The translations under genes and the position numbers were made by a program. Source: Actinomycetota bacterium (GTDB taxonomy: Bacteria; Actinomycetota; Actinomycetes; Nanopelagicales; Nanopelagicaceae). Taken from it: a DNA stretch of 25,528 nt. Under the pieces are notes generated by a model. That model did not search any database, had not been told where the DNA came from, and saw only the letters and a program-made list of their open reading frames with translations. The first letter of the stretch is position 1, and the number at the start of each line of letters is the position of its first letter. Shown here in pieces: positions 14,317-22,844 of this stretch. The stretch is taken from the NCBI GenBank assembly GCA_009924725.1, contig RFRA01000002.1, positions 1-25,528 on the forward strand, written 5' to 3'.

Positions 14317-15510
14317 ATGCATAAGAAGCGTCTGTTTTCGCAGATAGCAGTTGCCTCAGTTGCAGCGCTAATTCTTGCCGGTTGTTCAAGTAGCAATGAA
14401 GCCGCTACAAACAGCGGAGTTCCAGATGTTCCAATGATGGAAAAACTTGGCGATGGTGAAGGCCAAGTAAATCTTGTCGCTTGGGCAGGTTATGTTGAAA
14501 ATGGTTCTACTGATAAAAATGTCGACTGGGTAACTGGCTTTGAAAAAGAGACTGGTTGCAAAGTAAATGTAAAGATCGGGTCAACTTCAGATGACATGGT
14601 CGCCCTAATGAAGACCGGCGAATATGACGTTGTATCCGCATCAGGTGATGCATCACTTCGCTTGATCTACGGCGGAGATGTTGCTCCAGTTAATACAGAT
14701 TTGATTCCGAACTACGCAGATATTTTCAGTAATCTGAAGCTGCAGCAATGGAACTCAGTTGATGGCGTTTCCTACGGTGTTCCTCACGGACGCGGTGCGA
14801 ACTTGTTGGCTTACAACACAGATGTCGTTAAGCCAGCACCAACTTCATGGGCCTCAGTCTTTGATGCCAACTCGCCATATAAGGGCAAGATCACAGCATA
14901 TGACTCACCAATTTATATTGCAGATGCTGCTCTTTACTTAATGAATACTCAGCCAGATCTTGGGATCAAATATCCATATGCACTAGATCAGAAGCAATTC
15001 GATGCAGCTATTGAAGTGCTAAAGGCACAAAAGCCATTGATCGGTGAATATTGGGGCGATTACCTAAAGCACGTTGCTTCGCTTAAGTCAGGTGGCACCG
15101 TTCTTGGTACTACATGGCAGGTCAATATCAACCTGGCGAAGAGCGAAGGCGTTAAAGTCGAAGGCATCAAGCCTGCTGAAGGTTCAACAGGTTGGTCTGA
15201 TACTTGGATGATTTCTTCTAAGGCGAAGAATCCAAACTGTGCTTACATGTGGATGAATCACATTGCATCTCCTGCAGCTAATGCAGGCGTTGCTGAATGG
15301 TTTGGCGAAGCACCATCTAATGCCAAGTCATGTGACTTAACTGCAGATAAGAACCACTGTGCAACTTTTCATGCAGCAGATGATGCATATTGGGAAAATG
15401 TTTACTACTGGAATACACCAACCGAGACTTGCCTTGATGGCCGTACCGACGTGAAGTGCCTTCCATACGCCGAATGGGTCAAAGCTTGGTCCAGCCTGCG
15501 TAACTCATAA
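14317..15510 (+). CDS. potD: Polyamine-binding lipoprotein
   Basis: A 397-aa periplasmic-type binding protein for spermidine/putrescine, lipid-anchored on the outer face of the membrane. The signal peptide MHKKRLF... ends in the lipobox LAGC with Cys23 as the lipidated residue. The mature part has the family pattern: VNLVAWAGYVENG at the N-terminus, YDVVSASGDASLRL, GVPHGRGANLLAYN and SWASVFD. Several extra cysteines occur near the C-terminus (NAKSCDL, KNHCATF, TETCLDG, VKCLPY), probably two disulfides. The start is chosen by the GGAGGT site. A strong terminator follows immediately, so potD can be made in excess over the permeases. Confidence 0.93.
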   Translation: MHKKRLFSQIAVASVAALILAGCSSSNEAATNSGVPDVPMMEKLGDGEGQVNLVAWAGYVENGSTDKNVDWVTGFEKETGCKVNVKIGSTSDDMVALMKTGEYDVVSASGDASLRLIYGGDVAPVNTDLIPNYADIFSNLKLQQWNSVDGVSYGVPHGRGANLLAYNTDVVKPAPTSWASVFDANSPYKGKITAYDSPIYIADAALYLMNTQPDLGIKYPYALDQKQFDAAIEVLKAQKPLIGEYWGDYLKHVASLKSGGTVLGTTWQVNINLAKSEGVKVEGIKPAEGSTGWSDTWMISSKAKNPNCAYMWMNHIASPAANAGVAEWFGEAPSNAKSCDLTADKNHCATFHAADDAYWENVYYWNTPTETCLDGRTDVKCLPYAEWVKAWSSLRNS

Positions 15511-15517
15511 GTAATGG

Positions 15518-15555
15518 GCCGGGCGCAGTTAATTCTGCGCCCGGCTTTTTCTTTA
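15518..15555 (+). terminator. Strong intrinsic terminator after potD
   Basis: A perfect 11-bp GC-rich stem, GCCGGGCGCAG / CTGCGCCCGGC, with a 6-nt loop (TTAATT), followed by TTTTTCTTTATTT. It lies inside the pot operon, before the permease genes on the same strand, so it probably works as a partial terminator. Confidence 0.93.
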
Positions 15556-15556
15556 T

Positions 15557-15584
15557 TTGCAAGTTATTAAACGAATTTTAGAGT
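15557..15584 (+). promoter_or_regulatory. Possible internal promoter before potB
   Basis: TTGCAA (15557-15562), 16-bp spacer, TAGAGT (15579-15584). This could restart transcription after the potD terminator. The fit is moderate; the alternative is terminator read-through. Confidence 0.35.
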
Positions 15585-15612
15585 TGAAAAAAATTTAGTG
15601 AAAGGAGTGCTC

Positions 15613-16470
15613 ATGCAAAGTATTGCCAACACAATGCATAAGAAGCCGAAGCTTCGATTAGTAGCACTTCTTACCGCACCAATCCTTTGGTTAGTTGTTG
15701 CTTATTTAGGTGCGCTAGCAACCTTGTTAGTAACAGCATTTTTTACGATTGATTCATTTACTGGCAATGTTGTTCAAACATTTAACTTGGGAAATTTCCA
15801 AGATATGTTCACAGATGCGGCATATAAAAACGTAGTTCTTAGAACTCTCGGCATCGCAATCTCAGTAACCGTAATCTGCACGATCCTGGCAATTCCGATG
15901 GCTTTTTATATGGCCAAGATTGCTAAACCTAAATCTCAAAAGATTTTAGTTGCCCTCATTCTCACGCCACTATGGGCTTCTTATCTAGTAAAGATTTATG
16001 CCTGGCGCACCATGCTTGAACCTGGAAACGGCGTTCTTGATTGGCTGCTTGGTCCAATTGGTTTCAACTCACCAGGTTTTGGCGGCCCCGCAATAATCAT
16101 CGGACTTTCCTACCTTTGGTTGCCTTACATGATTTTGCCCATCTATGCCGGCCTGGAACGGCTACCAAATAACTTACTTGACGCATCTGGCGATCTCGGT
16201 GCACACAATTGGTACACCTTCCGCCGCGTTGTATTGCCCTTGATTTTCCCTAGCTTGGTAGCCGGCTCGATGTTCACATTTTCCTTAAGCCTTGGCGACT
16301 ACATAACTGCAACCATCATCGGTGGAAAATTACAGATGCTTGGCAATGTGGTTTATCAAAATTTCAGTATTAATCTGCCTTTCGCCGCAACCATTGCAAC
16401 TATTCCAGTCACGATAATGGCTATCTATTTATGGATGGTGCGTCGTACCGGCGCATTAGCGAGTTTGTAA
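15613..16470 (+). CDS. potB: Polyamine ABC transporter permease
   Basis: A 285-aa inner-membrane permease with six hydrophobic segments. The ATPase-contact (EAA) loop is DASGDLGAHNWYTFRRVVLP at about residues 190-210. The start is ATG 15613, preceded by AAAGGAG with 5-nt spacing; the in-frame GTG at 15598 lies before that ribosome-binding site and is not used. The N-terminus is basic (MHKKPKLRL) before the first helix. The stop overlaps the potC start by 1 nt (TAATG). Forms a heterodimer with PotC in this family. Confidence 0.9.
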   Translation: MQSIANTMHKKPKLRLVALLTAPILWLVVAYLGALATLLVTAFFTIDSFTGNVVQTFNLGNFQDMFTDAAYKNVVLRTLGIAISVTVICTILAIPMAFYMAKIAKPKSQKILVALILTPLWASYLVKIYAWRTMLEPGNGVLDWLLGPIGFNSPGFGGPAIIIGLSYLWLPYMILPIYAGLERLPNNLLDASGDLGAHNWYTFRRVVLPLIFPSLVAGSMFTFSLSLGDYITATIIGGKLQMLGNVVYQNFSINLPFAATIATIPVTIMAIYLWMVRRTGALASL

Positions 16471-17279
16471 TGACGATCTCGAGAAATGCTCGCTTGCTTC
16501 TTGCTTCACTCCTGGGCGTGGGCTTGGCCTTTATCTATATTCCATTGACAGTTGTTGTTATTAATTCATTTAACTCCAGTCGCACATTTAGTTGGCCCCC
16601 ACAAGAGTTCACCACTAAGTGGTGGACGATGGCACTTGATAACACTGGTGTTCGCGAGGCTCTTAAGTGGTCGATCCTTGCTGGACTTTTGGCCACGGCT
16701 ATTGCCCTGGTTCTCGGCAGTTCACTTGCCTTTGCAGTTAGCCGTTATAACTTCTTTGGTAAAGAAGTAATCTCGCTATTAGTTGTACTACCTATTTCAC
16801 TTCCAGGCGTTGTAACTGGAATCGCCCTTAATAATGCCTTCACCAAACAACTTGGCATGTCCACTGGCCTATTAACAGTAGTAATTGGTCATGCCACATT
16901 TTGTATTGTCGTTGTCTATAACAACGCAGTAGCTAGATTAAGACGCATGGGAACTTCACTGCAGGAAGCCTCAATGGACCTTGGTGCAAATGGCTTTACA
17001 ACCTTTAGATTGATTACGCTGCCTAATATGGCCTCTGCTTTGTTGGCTGGCGGCCTATTAGCTTTCGGACTTTCTTTCGATGAGATTGTTGTTACAACTT
17101 TCACCGCAGGGCCTGGAATTGAAACGCTACCAATCTGGATCTATAACAACTTATTCCGCCCTAACCAGACTCCAATTGTTAACGTAGTTGCCGCCACTTT
17201 GGTCTTTATTTCAATCGTGCCGATCTACTTATCACAACGCCTAAGTAGTGACAGTTCATCGGGTGGCCGGTTTTCTTAA
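16470..17279 (+). CDS. potC: Polyamine ABC transporter permease
   Basis: A 269-aa inner-membrane permease. The start is ATG 16470, sharing its A with the last base of the potB stop, so translation is coupled. Upstream in-frame codons back to 16431 lie inside potB and are unlikely starts. There are six hydrophobic segments. The EAA loop is LQEASMDLGANGFTTFRLITLP at about residues 168-189, and the region LLAFGLSFDEIVVTTFTAG is typical of PotC/PotI. Last gene of the operon; it ends 17 bp from the convergent alcohol dehydrogenase, and no terminator hairpin was seen. Confidence 0.9.
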   Translation: MTISRNARLLLASLLGVGLAFIYIPLTVVVINSFNSSRTFSWPPQEFTTKWWTMALDNTGVREALKWSILAGLLATAIALVLGSSLAFAVSRYNFFGKEVISLLVVLPISLPGVVTGIALNNAFTKQLGMSTGLLTVVIGHATFCIVVVYNNAVARLRRMGTSLQEASMDLGANGFTTFRLITLPNMASALLAGGLLAFGLSFDEIVVTTFTAGPGIETLPIWIYNNLFRPNQTPIVNVVAATLVFISIVPIYLSQRLSSDSSSGGRFS

Positions 17280-17296
17280 CGCCTGACGATAATTAT

Positions 17297-18340
17297 CTAG
17301 AAAGTTGAGCAATCGATAACAAAGCGGTATCTAACATCACTTGCAACAGTTCTGTCGTAAGCCTCATTTATGTAATCTGCGCTTATAACTTCTACTTCGC
17401 TAACTATGTTATTAGCTCCACAGAAATCAAGCATCTCTTGTGTTTCAGGGATTCCGCCAATTAAAGAGCCTGACACAGAGCGCCTGCCATCTAAAAGAGA
17501 TCCTGCGCTAATGTTGTAGGGCTCGCTAGGAACACCAATGACTATTAAAGAGCCATCTGTTGCAAGTGTTGATAAATAGGGTTCTAGGTCTAAGTGGGCA
17601 GATACAGTATTTAAAATGAGATCAAAACGTTTCTGGTATCCAAGCTGCCAATCTGTTTTTCCAGTGTTAATAAAATCAGTTGCGCCAAAAGCCCTTGCAT
17701 CACTTTCTTTAGAATCAGAGTGAGATAAAACGGTTACTTTGGCACCAAGGGCTACCGCAAATTTAACGGCCATGTGTCCCAAACCTCCGAGACCGGAAAC
17801 TGCAACGTTGCTTCCTGGACCAACCTTCCATTTTTTTAGCGGGGAATAGGTAGTGATTCCAGCGCAAAGTAATGGAGCCATCGCTGCCATCTCAAGATTT
17901 GCGGGAAGTCTATAAGCGTAACTCTCTGGAATTACGAAGTAATTTGAATAACCACCAAAGGCAATCTGCTCGCTATTTCTCTCATAGCCGTTGTAAGTGT
18001 CGGTATATCCATTTAAACAATACTGCTGCAAACCAGCTAGACAGTTCGCACACTTTCTGCAGGAATCAATAAAAACTCCTACACCAATGCGATCACCAAT
18101 TTTAAATCTTGATACGTCACTCCCAACTGAGGTTACTGTACCAACAAACTCGTGACCTGGAACCATAGGGAAATTTGCTTCTCCCCACTCTTCTCTTGCC
18201 TGATGAATATCAGTGTGGCAGATACCAGAGAAGTCAATTCGAAATCCAACATCATCACTTCTTAGCTCTCGTCTTTCAAAAGCGTATGGTTCTAATTTTC
18301 CCTTGGCCGACATAGCCGCGAAAGCTTTTGTTAAAGTCAT
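17297..18340 (-). CDS. Zinc-dependent alcohol dehydrogenase (cinnamyl-alcohol-dehydrogenase-like)
   Basis: A 347-aa medium-chain dehydrogenase that interconverts alcohols and aldehydes with NAD(P). Catalytic zinc ligands are C41 (GICHTD), H63 (PGHEFVG) and C159 (PLLCAGITTY). The structural zinc site is C94, C97, C100 and C108. The Rossmann glycine motif is GLGGLGHM at 183-190, and the SHSD region near 206-209 resembles NADP-preferring CAD/YahK-type enzymes. The start ATG has AGGGAG 5 nt upstream. The substrate is unknown; no pathway genes surround it. Confidence 0.9.
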   Translation of the reverse strand: MTLTKAFAAMSAKGKLEPYAFERRELRSDDVGFRIDFSGICHTDIHQAREEWGEANFPMVPGHEFVGTVTSVGSDVSRFKIGDRIGVGVFIDSCRKCANCLAGLQQYCLNGYTDTYNGYERNSEQIAFGGYSNYFVIPESYAYRLPANLEMAAMAPLLCAGITTYSPLKKWKVGPGSNVAVSGLGGLGHMAVKFAVALGAKVTVLSHSDSKESDARAFGATDFINTGKTDWQLGYQKRFDLILNTVSAHLDLEPYLSTLATDGSLIVIGVPSEPYNISAGSLLDGRRSVSGSLIGGIPETQEMLDFCGANNIVSEVEVISADYINEAYDRTVASDVRYRFVIDCSTF

Positions 18341-18377
18341 GATTTCTCCCTAATTAATTGGCAAGATGTTACATTAA

Positions 18378-18383
18378 ATAATA
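18378..18383 (-). promoter_or_regulatory. -10 box TATTAT for alcohol dehydrogenase
   Basis: TATTAT on the minus strand about 37 bp before the ATG, with the AGGGAG ribosome-binding site at 18346-18351 in between. This is a conventional leadered promoter, unlike the leaderless ones elsewhere. Confidence 0.4.
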
Positions 18384-18393
18384 TGAAACTTCT

Positions 18394-19467
18394 CTAAATC
18401 TTGATAGCAACCTGCCAAACTTTGCGAAAAGGGAGGAGGGAAAGGATTGTGAATAGAAGTGCGATAACCGGCACGATGAAAGATTTATCGGCACCATAAT
18501 TATCGATCATGTATCCGGAAAGTGGGCCTGGGAGTGCGTTTCCGATTTGTAGGCCAGCGAGTACCCAGGCAAAAGATTCGGTGATCTTTGCGGCAGGAAC
18601 TGATTTTTCAACTATTGCATAACCCGAAACCAGTATTGGTGCAACACCGAGGCCACTTAAGAAAAGCACAATCCCAAGGACTAGTATTGAATGCACGAAG
18701 AGCAGTGGAATTGTTAAGAAAAACATGGCTACAATCAAATAAACAAATTTCTGACCATTGGTTATCTTCGTTTCAATTGCGCCGTTTATGATTGCGGCAA
18801 CGGCACTACCAGCTGACCAAGTCGCTAAAAGTATGCCAGTAGAACCTTTAGCATTGAGTTGATCGGCAAACGCAATAGTACTTAAAGTGGCAGACGCGAA
18901 GAATACGCCAAGGAAAATGTAGGGTACGAAAATCGCCCTAACGTATGGAATTTTAAGAACCGCTGACCTCTCCTCGCTTTTGACAATTGGGTAAGGTGGC
19001 GGTTCAGTTCTTTTCTGCAAAAGATAGAGTCCAGTCCCGACGCTCATAAAGGAAAATGCAAAATACATTCCAGCTTGAGGTGCAATTGAGATAGCTGCTG
19101 CAGATGCTATGAGGGGTCCAACAATAAAAACTATCTCATCAACAAGTGCTTCAAATGAATACGCAGTGTTGATGAGTTGACGACCATCTTCTTCCTTCTC
19201 CAGAGTGTGTAGCCAGCGTCGCCGTACCAGTCCACTGATATTGGGTAAGAATGCCTCTGCCATAAAAATGCAAGTCATCCAAATTAAGGTAGGAAAGCTG
19301 TGAGTGATTGTGTATATAAAAAGTAGGCCAAAAATGATGTATGGCGGAATAGTTAAACGCAAAACCTTTGCTTGGCCAATCTGATCAGCTTTTCGCGACC
19401 AGAGCGGGGAGAAGGCTGCATTAAGTAACGCTGCCCCAGTGGAGATTGACCCATTTTGTGCAGGCAA
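18394..19467 (-). CDS. MFS transporter lacking the first membrane segment (5'-truncated)
   Basis: A 357-aa member of the major facilitator superfamily, resembling actinobacterial MFS proteins with the GLVRRRW ... TAYSFEALVDEIVFIVGP region (here at about 80-118). The TM2-3 loop, motif A (SRKADQIGQAKVL), begins at about residue 24 instead of about residue 65. TM1 and the start of TM2 are therefore missing, roughly 40-45 residues. The only start available is TTG at 19467; an in-frame TGA lies 12 nt upstream, and the adjoining kinase gene occupies the rest. Transport activity is doubtful. The gene may be a decaying remnant or cut at a rearrangement junction. Substrate unknown. Confidence 0.75.
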   Translation of the reverse strand: MPAQNGSISTGAALLNAAFSPLWSRKADQIGQAKVLRLTIPPYIIFGLLFIYTITHSFPTLIWMTCIFMAEAFLPNISGLVRRRWLHTLEKEEDGRQLINTAYSFEALVDEIVFIVGPLIASAAAISIAPQAGMYFAFSFMSVGTGLYLLQKRTEPPPYPIVKSEERSAVLKIPYVRAIFVPYIFLGVFFASATLSTIAFADQLNAKGSTGILLATWSAGSAVAAIINGAIETKITNGQKFVYLIVAMFFLTIPLLFVHSILVLGIVLFLSGLGVAPILVSGYAIVEKSVPAAKITESFAWVLAGLQIGNALPGPLSGYMIDNYGADKSFIVPVIALLFTILSLLPFRKVWQVAIKI

Positions 19468-19488
19468 TAATCCCGTTCAGGAAAGAGC

Positions 19489-20454
19489 ATGATGCAAAAC
19501 ATGAATCAGGACAGTGAGTTATATTTATTAGTCGATGGCGGAAAATCAAAGACTGAGGCAGTAATAATTGATTCAGCGGGAGTTGAAATTGCTCAGACTC
19601 GTGGACCTGGTTTAGAAATAATAGGTAGCGTCAATGGCTACGAACGTGTTGTAGATAGCTTGCGCAAAACACTTGACCAACTTCCACAAACACCAAGATT
19701 CGCTGGCGTTGCATTCGGACTAAACGGTGCTCAATCAGCGCCAAGTTTTAATCTGGCCGCTAAAGCAATCTCCTCTTTAGTCAAAGCAGATCGATTTACG
19801 ATTGCAAGTGATGTCGTAATGAATTATCTAGGCGCGCTTGGAAATCAACCCGGCGTTGTTGTGGCAGCAGGAACGGGCTCCGTTGTAATGGCAATTTCCA
19901 GGCAAGGCGCTCCATTTCGCATCGATGGCGATGGCCCTTTATTTGCAGACCGCGGAAGCGGGCATGACATTGGTCGGCAGGGACTAAAGATTGCTGCGAT
20001 GGTCGATGATGGGCTGCCCGGATCAGCCGCACTTCATAAAGCGATGATTAATCGATTCGGTACGCTGGAAAAGGCCGCGGCTAGCGTTTATGGATCAGTT
20101 AACCCAATTGAGCTAGTGGCCTCATTTAGTAAGAACGTGGCAGAGGCGGCGCAAGCAGGCGATGAAATAGCTGTGGAAATTCTGCGCGGAGCTGCTCAAG
20201 ATCTAGCGATGAATGTGCAAGCAGCCGCTAGACGCTCCGAGTTAGCGGGCGCGTCATTTCCTTATTCCACCGCTGGTGGAATCTTTAACATTGGTCCACT
20301 AATAGAAAAACCATTCCACGATTTTATCGGCCAATATCTTCCTGAGGCCGAGTACCAAAAACCGTTAGGTGGCGCTATTGCAGGTGCCCAAATCATGGCT
20401 TTGAATAAAGCACCAGGGTTAGAGCAGGTAACCACTTGGGTTGGCGCAAACTAG
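19489..20454 (+). CDS. BadF/BadG-type sugar kinase, probable N-acetylglucosamine kinase
   Basis: A 321-aa ASKHA-fold kinase. The phosphate-1 motif is LVDGGKSKTEA (about 14-24), the phosphate-2/adenosine region is AAGTGS (126-131), and the loop DRGSGHDIGRQG (154-165) is typical of the BadF/BadG/BcrA/BcrD ATPase family that includes eukaryotic-type GlcNAc kinases. It would phosphorylate an amino sugar brought in by the ABC transporter encoded next, feeding NagA at the end of the cluster. AGGAAAG lies just upstream of two adjacent ATGs (19489, 19492); either can be the start. The GlcNAc substrate is inferred from neighbours. Confidence 0.82.
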   Translation: MMQNMNQDSELYLLVDGGKSKTEAVIIDSAGVEIAQTRGPGLEIIGSVNGYERVVDSLRKTLDQLPQTPRFAGVAFGLNGAQSAPSFNLAAKAISSLVKADRFTIASDVVMNYLGALGNQPGVVVAAGTGSVVMAISRQGAPFRIDGDGPLFADRGSGHDIGRQGLKIAAMVDDGLPGSAALHKAMINRFGTLEKAAASVYGSVNPIELVASFSKNVAEAAQAGDEIAVEILRGAAQDLAMNVQAAARRSELAGASFPYSTAGGIFNIGPLIEKPFHDFIGQYLPEAEYQKPLGGAIAGAQIMALNKAPGLEQVTTWVGAN

Positions 20455-20494
20455 TCCAACTTATTAGGTATACCAATTTCGTAACTGGACTAGT
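20450..20494. promoter_or_regulatory. Candidate operator region: inverted TGGACTAGT arms flanking GGTATACC
   Basis: Two perfect 9-bp arms, ACTAGTCCA (20450-20458, overlapping the kinase stop) and TGGACTAGT (20486-20494), are inverted relative to each other. Between them is the palindrome GGTATACC (20467-20474). The arms resemble half of the DasR/NagR site family (core TGGTCTAGACCA). They sit before the sugar-binding-protein gene and could mediate amino-sugar induction or looping. No regulator gene is in the window. Confidence 0.45.
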
Positions 20495-20606
20495 TAATAG
20501 TTCAAACTTGTCAATCGTAAATCATTGACTTTGATCTGAGCATGGTGAAACATTTGGCTCAACAAAAGTTTTGACGCTTCCATCAAACTACTTCGATTGG
20601 ATGTAA

Positions 20607-21887
20607 ATGAAAATTAAAAAAGCAAGTTTAGTTTTCGCAATGAGCCTGTCATTAATTGTTCCTACATCAATTGTAGCAACATCAGCTCAAGCGGCTCCAG
20701 TAACTCTTACAATTGATTCATGGCGTACAGATGATTCAAAAATTTGGAAAGAAATCATTATTCCGATTTACGAAAAAGCTAACCCTGGTGTGAAAGTTGT
20801 ATGGGCACCTAGTCCTTCAAACGAATATGACTCTGCACTTAGTTTGCGAATGAAGAGCAAAACTGCCGCAGATGTAGTTATGTGTCGTCCATATGGATTA
20901 ACTAAGGCCCTGATAAAGGATAAGCATTTAGTTCCATTAACTGGCTTACCTGGACTGACGAATTTCACAACACAATCAATGCAGTCTTGGTCAGATGCCA
21001 AAGGCATTCCATACTGCGTACCATCAGCTTCAGTAGGTGCAGGTTTCTACTACAATAAAAATATCTTTAAGGAATTAAATTTGACTGTTCCTAAGACTCA
21101 AGCGGAATTTATTGCAGTCCTTGAGAAGATAAAGAAAAGTGGAAAGTACATCCCGCTTGCAGCGACTGGTACCTCAGCAGATTCATGGATGCTAGATCAA
21201 ATGGGTCTTCAATTAGTGGGACCTTATTACTGGAAGGGTGATGCCGGTGGAGTTGCCCTTGATAATGGCACAAGAAAAGTTACGGATCCAGAGTACGTTG
21301 CTGCATTCGAAGCTCTAGCTTCATGGAAGCCATATCTTCCTAAGGCGTTTTCATCTGTCTCCTACTCAGATGCTGAGCAGCTATTCATTCTTGGCCGCGC
21401 TGCAATTGCAGCTGAAGGTTCATGGAGTGTAAAAGAAATGGCACCTCCAGGATCAAATGTTGGTGTATTTGGAGCTCCAGTAGCTAAAGCCGGTGACAAG
21501 CCATATGTTCAAGTGCTTGCAGATCATGGCTTTGGAATCAACGCTGCCAGCCCTAACCAAGCTGCAGCTAAAAAACTTCTTACTTGGTTTACAACTAAGG
21601 AGTTTGCGCAGGTATATGCCAACAACTTGCCTGGATTCTTCCCATTAAGCAAGGAGAAGATCACTATTGAGAATAAAACGGCACAAGCTTGGCTTAACCT
21701 TCGCGACGGTGCGATCATCAATGCACCTATCGGAATGGATAAGATGAATACGGGTACACCTAACTGGTTCTCTGTCACTACTAATCTATTAAATGTGATG
21801 ATGACTACGAAGATGACCGGAAAACAGGCAGCGGCTGAACTACAAAAGTCGTTGGAATCCTGGTATCCACCACAGAAAAAGAAGTAA
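20607..21887 (+). CDS. Family 1 extracellular sugar-binding protein, probably amino-sugar specific
   Basis: A 426-aa ABC binding protein. The Sec signal peptide ends near SAQA (about residue 29); there is no lipobox, so the mature protein is not lipid-anchored by the usual route. The pattern fits family 1 sugar-binding proteins: TLTIDSWRTDDSK at the mature N-terminus, ADVVMCRPYGLTKALI, YNKNIFKELNLTVPKTQAEF, FILGRAAIAAEGSW and NNLPGFFPLSKE. Neighbouring kinase and nagA genes suggest GlcNAc or a related amino sugar. A strong terminator follows directly. Only a weak GGATG ribosome-binding site precedes the ATG. Confidence 0.88.
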   Translation: MKIKKASLVFAMSLSLIVPTSIVATSAQAAPVTLTIDSWRTDDSKIWKEIIIPIYEKANPGVKVVWAPSPSNEYDSALSLRMKSKTAADVVMCRPYGLTKALIKDKHLVPLTGLPGLTNFTTQSMQSWSDAKGIPYCVPSASVGAGFYYNKNIFKELNLTVPKTQAEFIAVLEKIKKSGKYIPLAATGTSADSWMLDQMGLQLVGPYYWKGDAGGVALDNGTRKVTDPEYVAAFEALASWKPYLPKAFSSVSYSDAEQLFILGRAAIAAEGSWSVKEMAPPGSNVGVFGAPVAKAGDKPYVQVLADHGFGINAASPNQAAAKKLLTWFTTKEFAQVYANNLPGFFPLSKEKITIENKTAQAWLNLRDGAIINAPIGMDKMNTGTPNWFSVTTNLLNVMMTTKMTGKQAAAELQKSLESWYPPQKKK

Positions 21888-21892
21888 GTGAG

Positions 21893-21945
21893 GAAGGTGC
21901 TCAGACCCAAGGTGGGTCTGAGCACCTTCACCTTTTAAATTTTTC
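21893..21945 (+). terminator. Strong hairpin terminator after the sugar-binding-protein gene
   Basis: A perfect 17-bp stem (left arm GAAGGTGCTCAGACCCA) with a 3-nt loop, ending at 21929, followed by CTTTTAAATTTTT. It begins 5 bp after the stop codon and lies before the permease genes on the same strand. It should reduce, not abolish, permease expression. Confidence 0.9.
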
Positions 21946-21965
21946 CAAGTTAACTGGGGGAGTAC

Positions 21966-22844
21966 TTGAATTCAAAAACTTTGGTGCGTAGACGCCGCCA
22001 ACTTTTATTGTTCACCTCGCCGGCCCTGGCTTTTTTTCTGCTTTTTGCAGTTTTTCCATTAATTTCAACTATTTACATCAGTTTCTACAAAGAAGATAAA
22101 TTTGTTGGTTTAGATAACTTTGTATTCCTATTCACCAATGATGAAGCAAGCGAGAGACTCCTCTACGCATTTTTGCATAACTGCCAATTTTTCCTAATTG
22201 CGGCATCGATCCAACTTCCAACAGCTCTATTTATGGCAGCCCTATTGACCTCGGGTCGAGTTAGACGAATGACCAGTTTTTATCGCACATTACTATTTAT
22301 TCCAACCACCCTCTCGGTTGTAATTGTTGGTTTCATTTGGCGATTAATCATCAGCCCACTTTGGGGAATAGTTGACTATCCACTGCTTGGGGAACCAGCT
22401 ACTGCGCTTCCAACAATTACCTTGATGTCAGTCTGGCAATATTTAGGAATTCCTATGGTTTTTCTTTACAGCGCACTGCTTTCAATTCCAAGTAATGTTA
22501 TCGAAGCTGCTCAAGTGGACGGTGCATCAGATCTACGAATTTTCTTTCGAATTAAAATCCCGCTCATTGCGCCTCAAATTGGGATTATTACGATTTTAAC
22601 TTTTATCTGGACTTTCAATGGCTTCGATATAATTTATGCCCTAAATGGTGGAATGCCTGGTCCGGACTATGCCACTGATGTTCTGGGCACACTGTTCTAT
22701 CGGACTTTCTTTGGTTGGGGCGCTGATCTAGGAAACCAGAATCTCGGCGCTGCAACAGCGACCGTAATATTCTTCATTATTTTATTGGGCACAGCAGCAT
22801 ATTTTGCGACTGTGCAACGCCGATTGAAGGTAAGCCAGTTATGA
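21966..22844 (+). CDS. Sugar ABC transporter permease 1
   Basis: A 292-aa inner-membrane protein of the MalF/UgpA type with six hydrophobic segments. The ATPase-contact loop is IEAAQVDGASDLRIFFRIKIP at about residues 179-199. The start is TTG at 21966, preceded by GGGGGAG with 3-nt spacing. The N-terminus is basic (RRRRQ) before the first helix. The stop overlaps the next permease start by 4 nt (ATGA). Pairs with the next permease; no ATPase gene is nearby, so a shared ATPase encoded elsewhere is expected. Confidence 0.9.
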   Translation: MNSKTLVRRRRQLLLFTSPALAFFLLFAVFPLISTIYISFYKEDKFVGLDNFVFLFTNDEASERLLYAFLHNCQFFLIAASIQLPTALFMAALLTSGRVRRMTSFYRTLLFIPTTLSVVIVGFIWRLIISPLWGIVDYPLLGEPATALPTITLMSVWQYLGIPMVFLYSALLSIPSNVIEAAQVDGASDLRIFFRIKIPLIAPQIGIITILTFIWTFNGFDIIYALNGGMPGPDYATDVLGTLFYRTFFGWGADLGNQNLGAATATVIFFIILLGTAAYFATVQRRLKVSQL

